A stretch of 64,000 nucleotides of DNA. Origin: STC-113 sp964553745. GTDB lineage: Bacteria > Patescibacteriota > Gracilibacteria > BD1-5 > UBA2023. Location of the stretch: contig CAZKLD010000009.1 of NCBI GenBank assembly GCA_964553745.1, forward strand, positions 4,670-68,669, in the 5' to 3' direction. Shown here piece after piece: positions 63,813 to 64,000 of this stretch. The translations under genes were made by a program, and so were the position numbers. The notes under the pieces are model-generated. The model was not told where the DNA came from and searched no databases. It saw only the letters and a list, made by a program, of their open reading frames with translations. Position 1 is the stretch's first letter. Every line of letters begins with the position of its first letter.

Positions 63813-64000
63813 CTTGGAGGCACCAAGCGGAGATCGGTCTTCCTCGCTCATTATCATTCGCTGCCAGAGCCGGGCCGTGTCGAGAGCCAAATCGTTGGCT
63901 CTCTAAAATTACTCCGTAATTTTCCACTCTATTCGACTCCGCTTCCACTCAATCAGAGAAAACTAAATCATCCCACTCTTTCGAATGGGATGATTTTTGT
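63813..64000 (+). repeat. structured repeat, copy 2 (runs to the window edge)
   Basis: Same start (TTGGAGGCACCAAGCGGAG) and same end block as copy 1. The outer arm CGACTCCGCTT is at 63934-63944, and the terminator hairpin at 63964-63994 with its sequence almost identical. The inner hairpins are CGAGAGCCAA..TTGGCTCTC (63882-63903) and AAAATTAC/GTAATTTT (63905-63923): different bases, same pairing as copy 1. The 5' outer arm reads AAGCGGAGATCG, with one extra A. A small hairpin AAGAGCTT/AAAGCTCTT at 63753-63775 lies just upstream. The element may continue past the window. Confidence 0.75.

Noticed and set aside
59603..64000. Retron ncRNA, integron attC or IS200/IS605 ends as explanation of the structured repeats
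   Set aside because: The 11-base outer arms recall retron a1/a2, but no reverse transcriptase, integrase or transposase gene lies in the window and no diagnostic motif was found. Left unassigned.
1..64000. CRISPR array, rRNA or tRNA genes
   Set aside because: No regularly spaced repeats, no rRNA-like conserved blocks and no tRNA T-loop/acceptor pattern were seen on either strand by eye.

Overview
The window reads as a chromosome segment of a bacterium that decodes UGA as glycine (translation table 25, as in Absconditabacteria/SR1 and Gracilibacteria of the Patescibacteria/CPR). Under the standard code almost every gene breaks into pieces. With TGA read as Gly and only TAA/TAG as stops, full-length proteins appear with TGA at invariant glycines: IleRS, ArgRS, AlaRS, archaeal-type AspRS, Tex, a CusA-type RND pump, a chitosanase and many others. 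Base composition is AT-rich. Native genes rarely show a Shine-Dalgarno sequence and usually start behind an A/T-rich leader. I saw no rRNA, tRNA or CRISPR array.

Layout. 1-8 kb: small membrane proteins, a decayed gene, ileS, argS, a PhnA-like protein and an intergenic repeat cluster. 8-14 kb (minus): a tightly coupled five-gene biosynthetic operon (OleA-like thiolase, GNAT/FemAB-like protein, ATP-grasp enzyme, OleC-like ligase, OleD-like reductase). 14-24.3 kb: a cytosolic PAS/GAF hybrid histidine kinase, a secreted GH46 chitosanase, tex, and a three-gene radical SAM / nucleotidyltransferase-like / IucA-IucC-like operon. 24.4-26 kb: archaeal-type aspS behind an Asn-rich leader peptide and a classical transcription attenuator. 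26.5-33.8 kb (minus): Nudix, GHMP-kinase-like, a small protein and a 1582-aa NACHT NTPase of NLR architecture. 36.7-43 kb: a metal-type RND efflux operon with a His/Met/Asp-rich lipoprotein. 43-53 kb: GH3 glucosidase, M50 protease, ECF sigma with a membrane partner, Kazal protein, hydrolase, and several small or unknown genes. 54.9-59.6 kb: alaS without its C-terminal region, a DHFR-like reductase and an RluB/E-type pseudouridine synthase. 59.6-64 kb: a very AT-rich two-gene KAP-NTPase module between two direct copies of a structured, covarying repeat.

Two short islands (about 34.0-36.5 kb and 53.1-54.75 kb) do not behave like the rest. Their seven genes contain no in-frame TGA, use GGN for all glycines, have strong Shine-Dalgarno sequences and GC-rich terminators, and two of them end in TGA, which the host should read as glycine. 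They look like recent arrivals from a standard-code organism, or an assembly artefact.

Most interesting candidates: the KAP module with its structured flanking repeats, the NACHT operon, the standard-code islands, the asparagine attenuator controlling a probably non-discriminating AspRS, and the Ole-like operon. All functions are assigned by reading the translated sequence; no database search was run.
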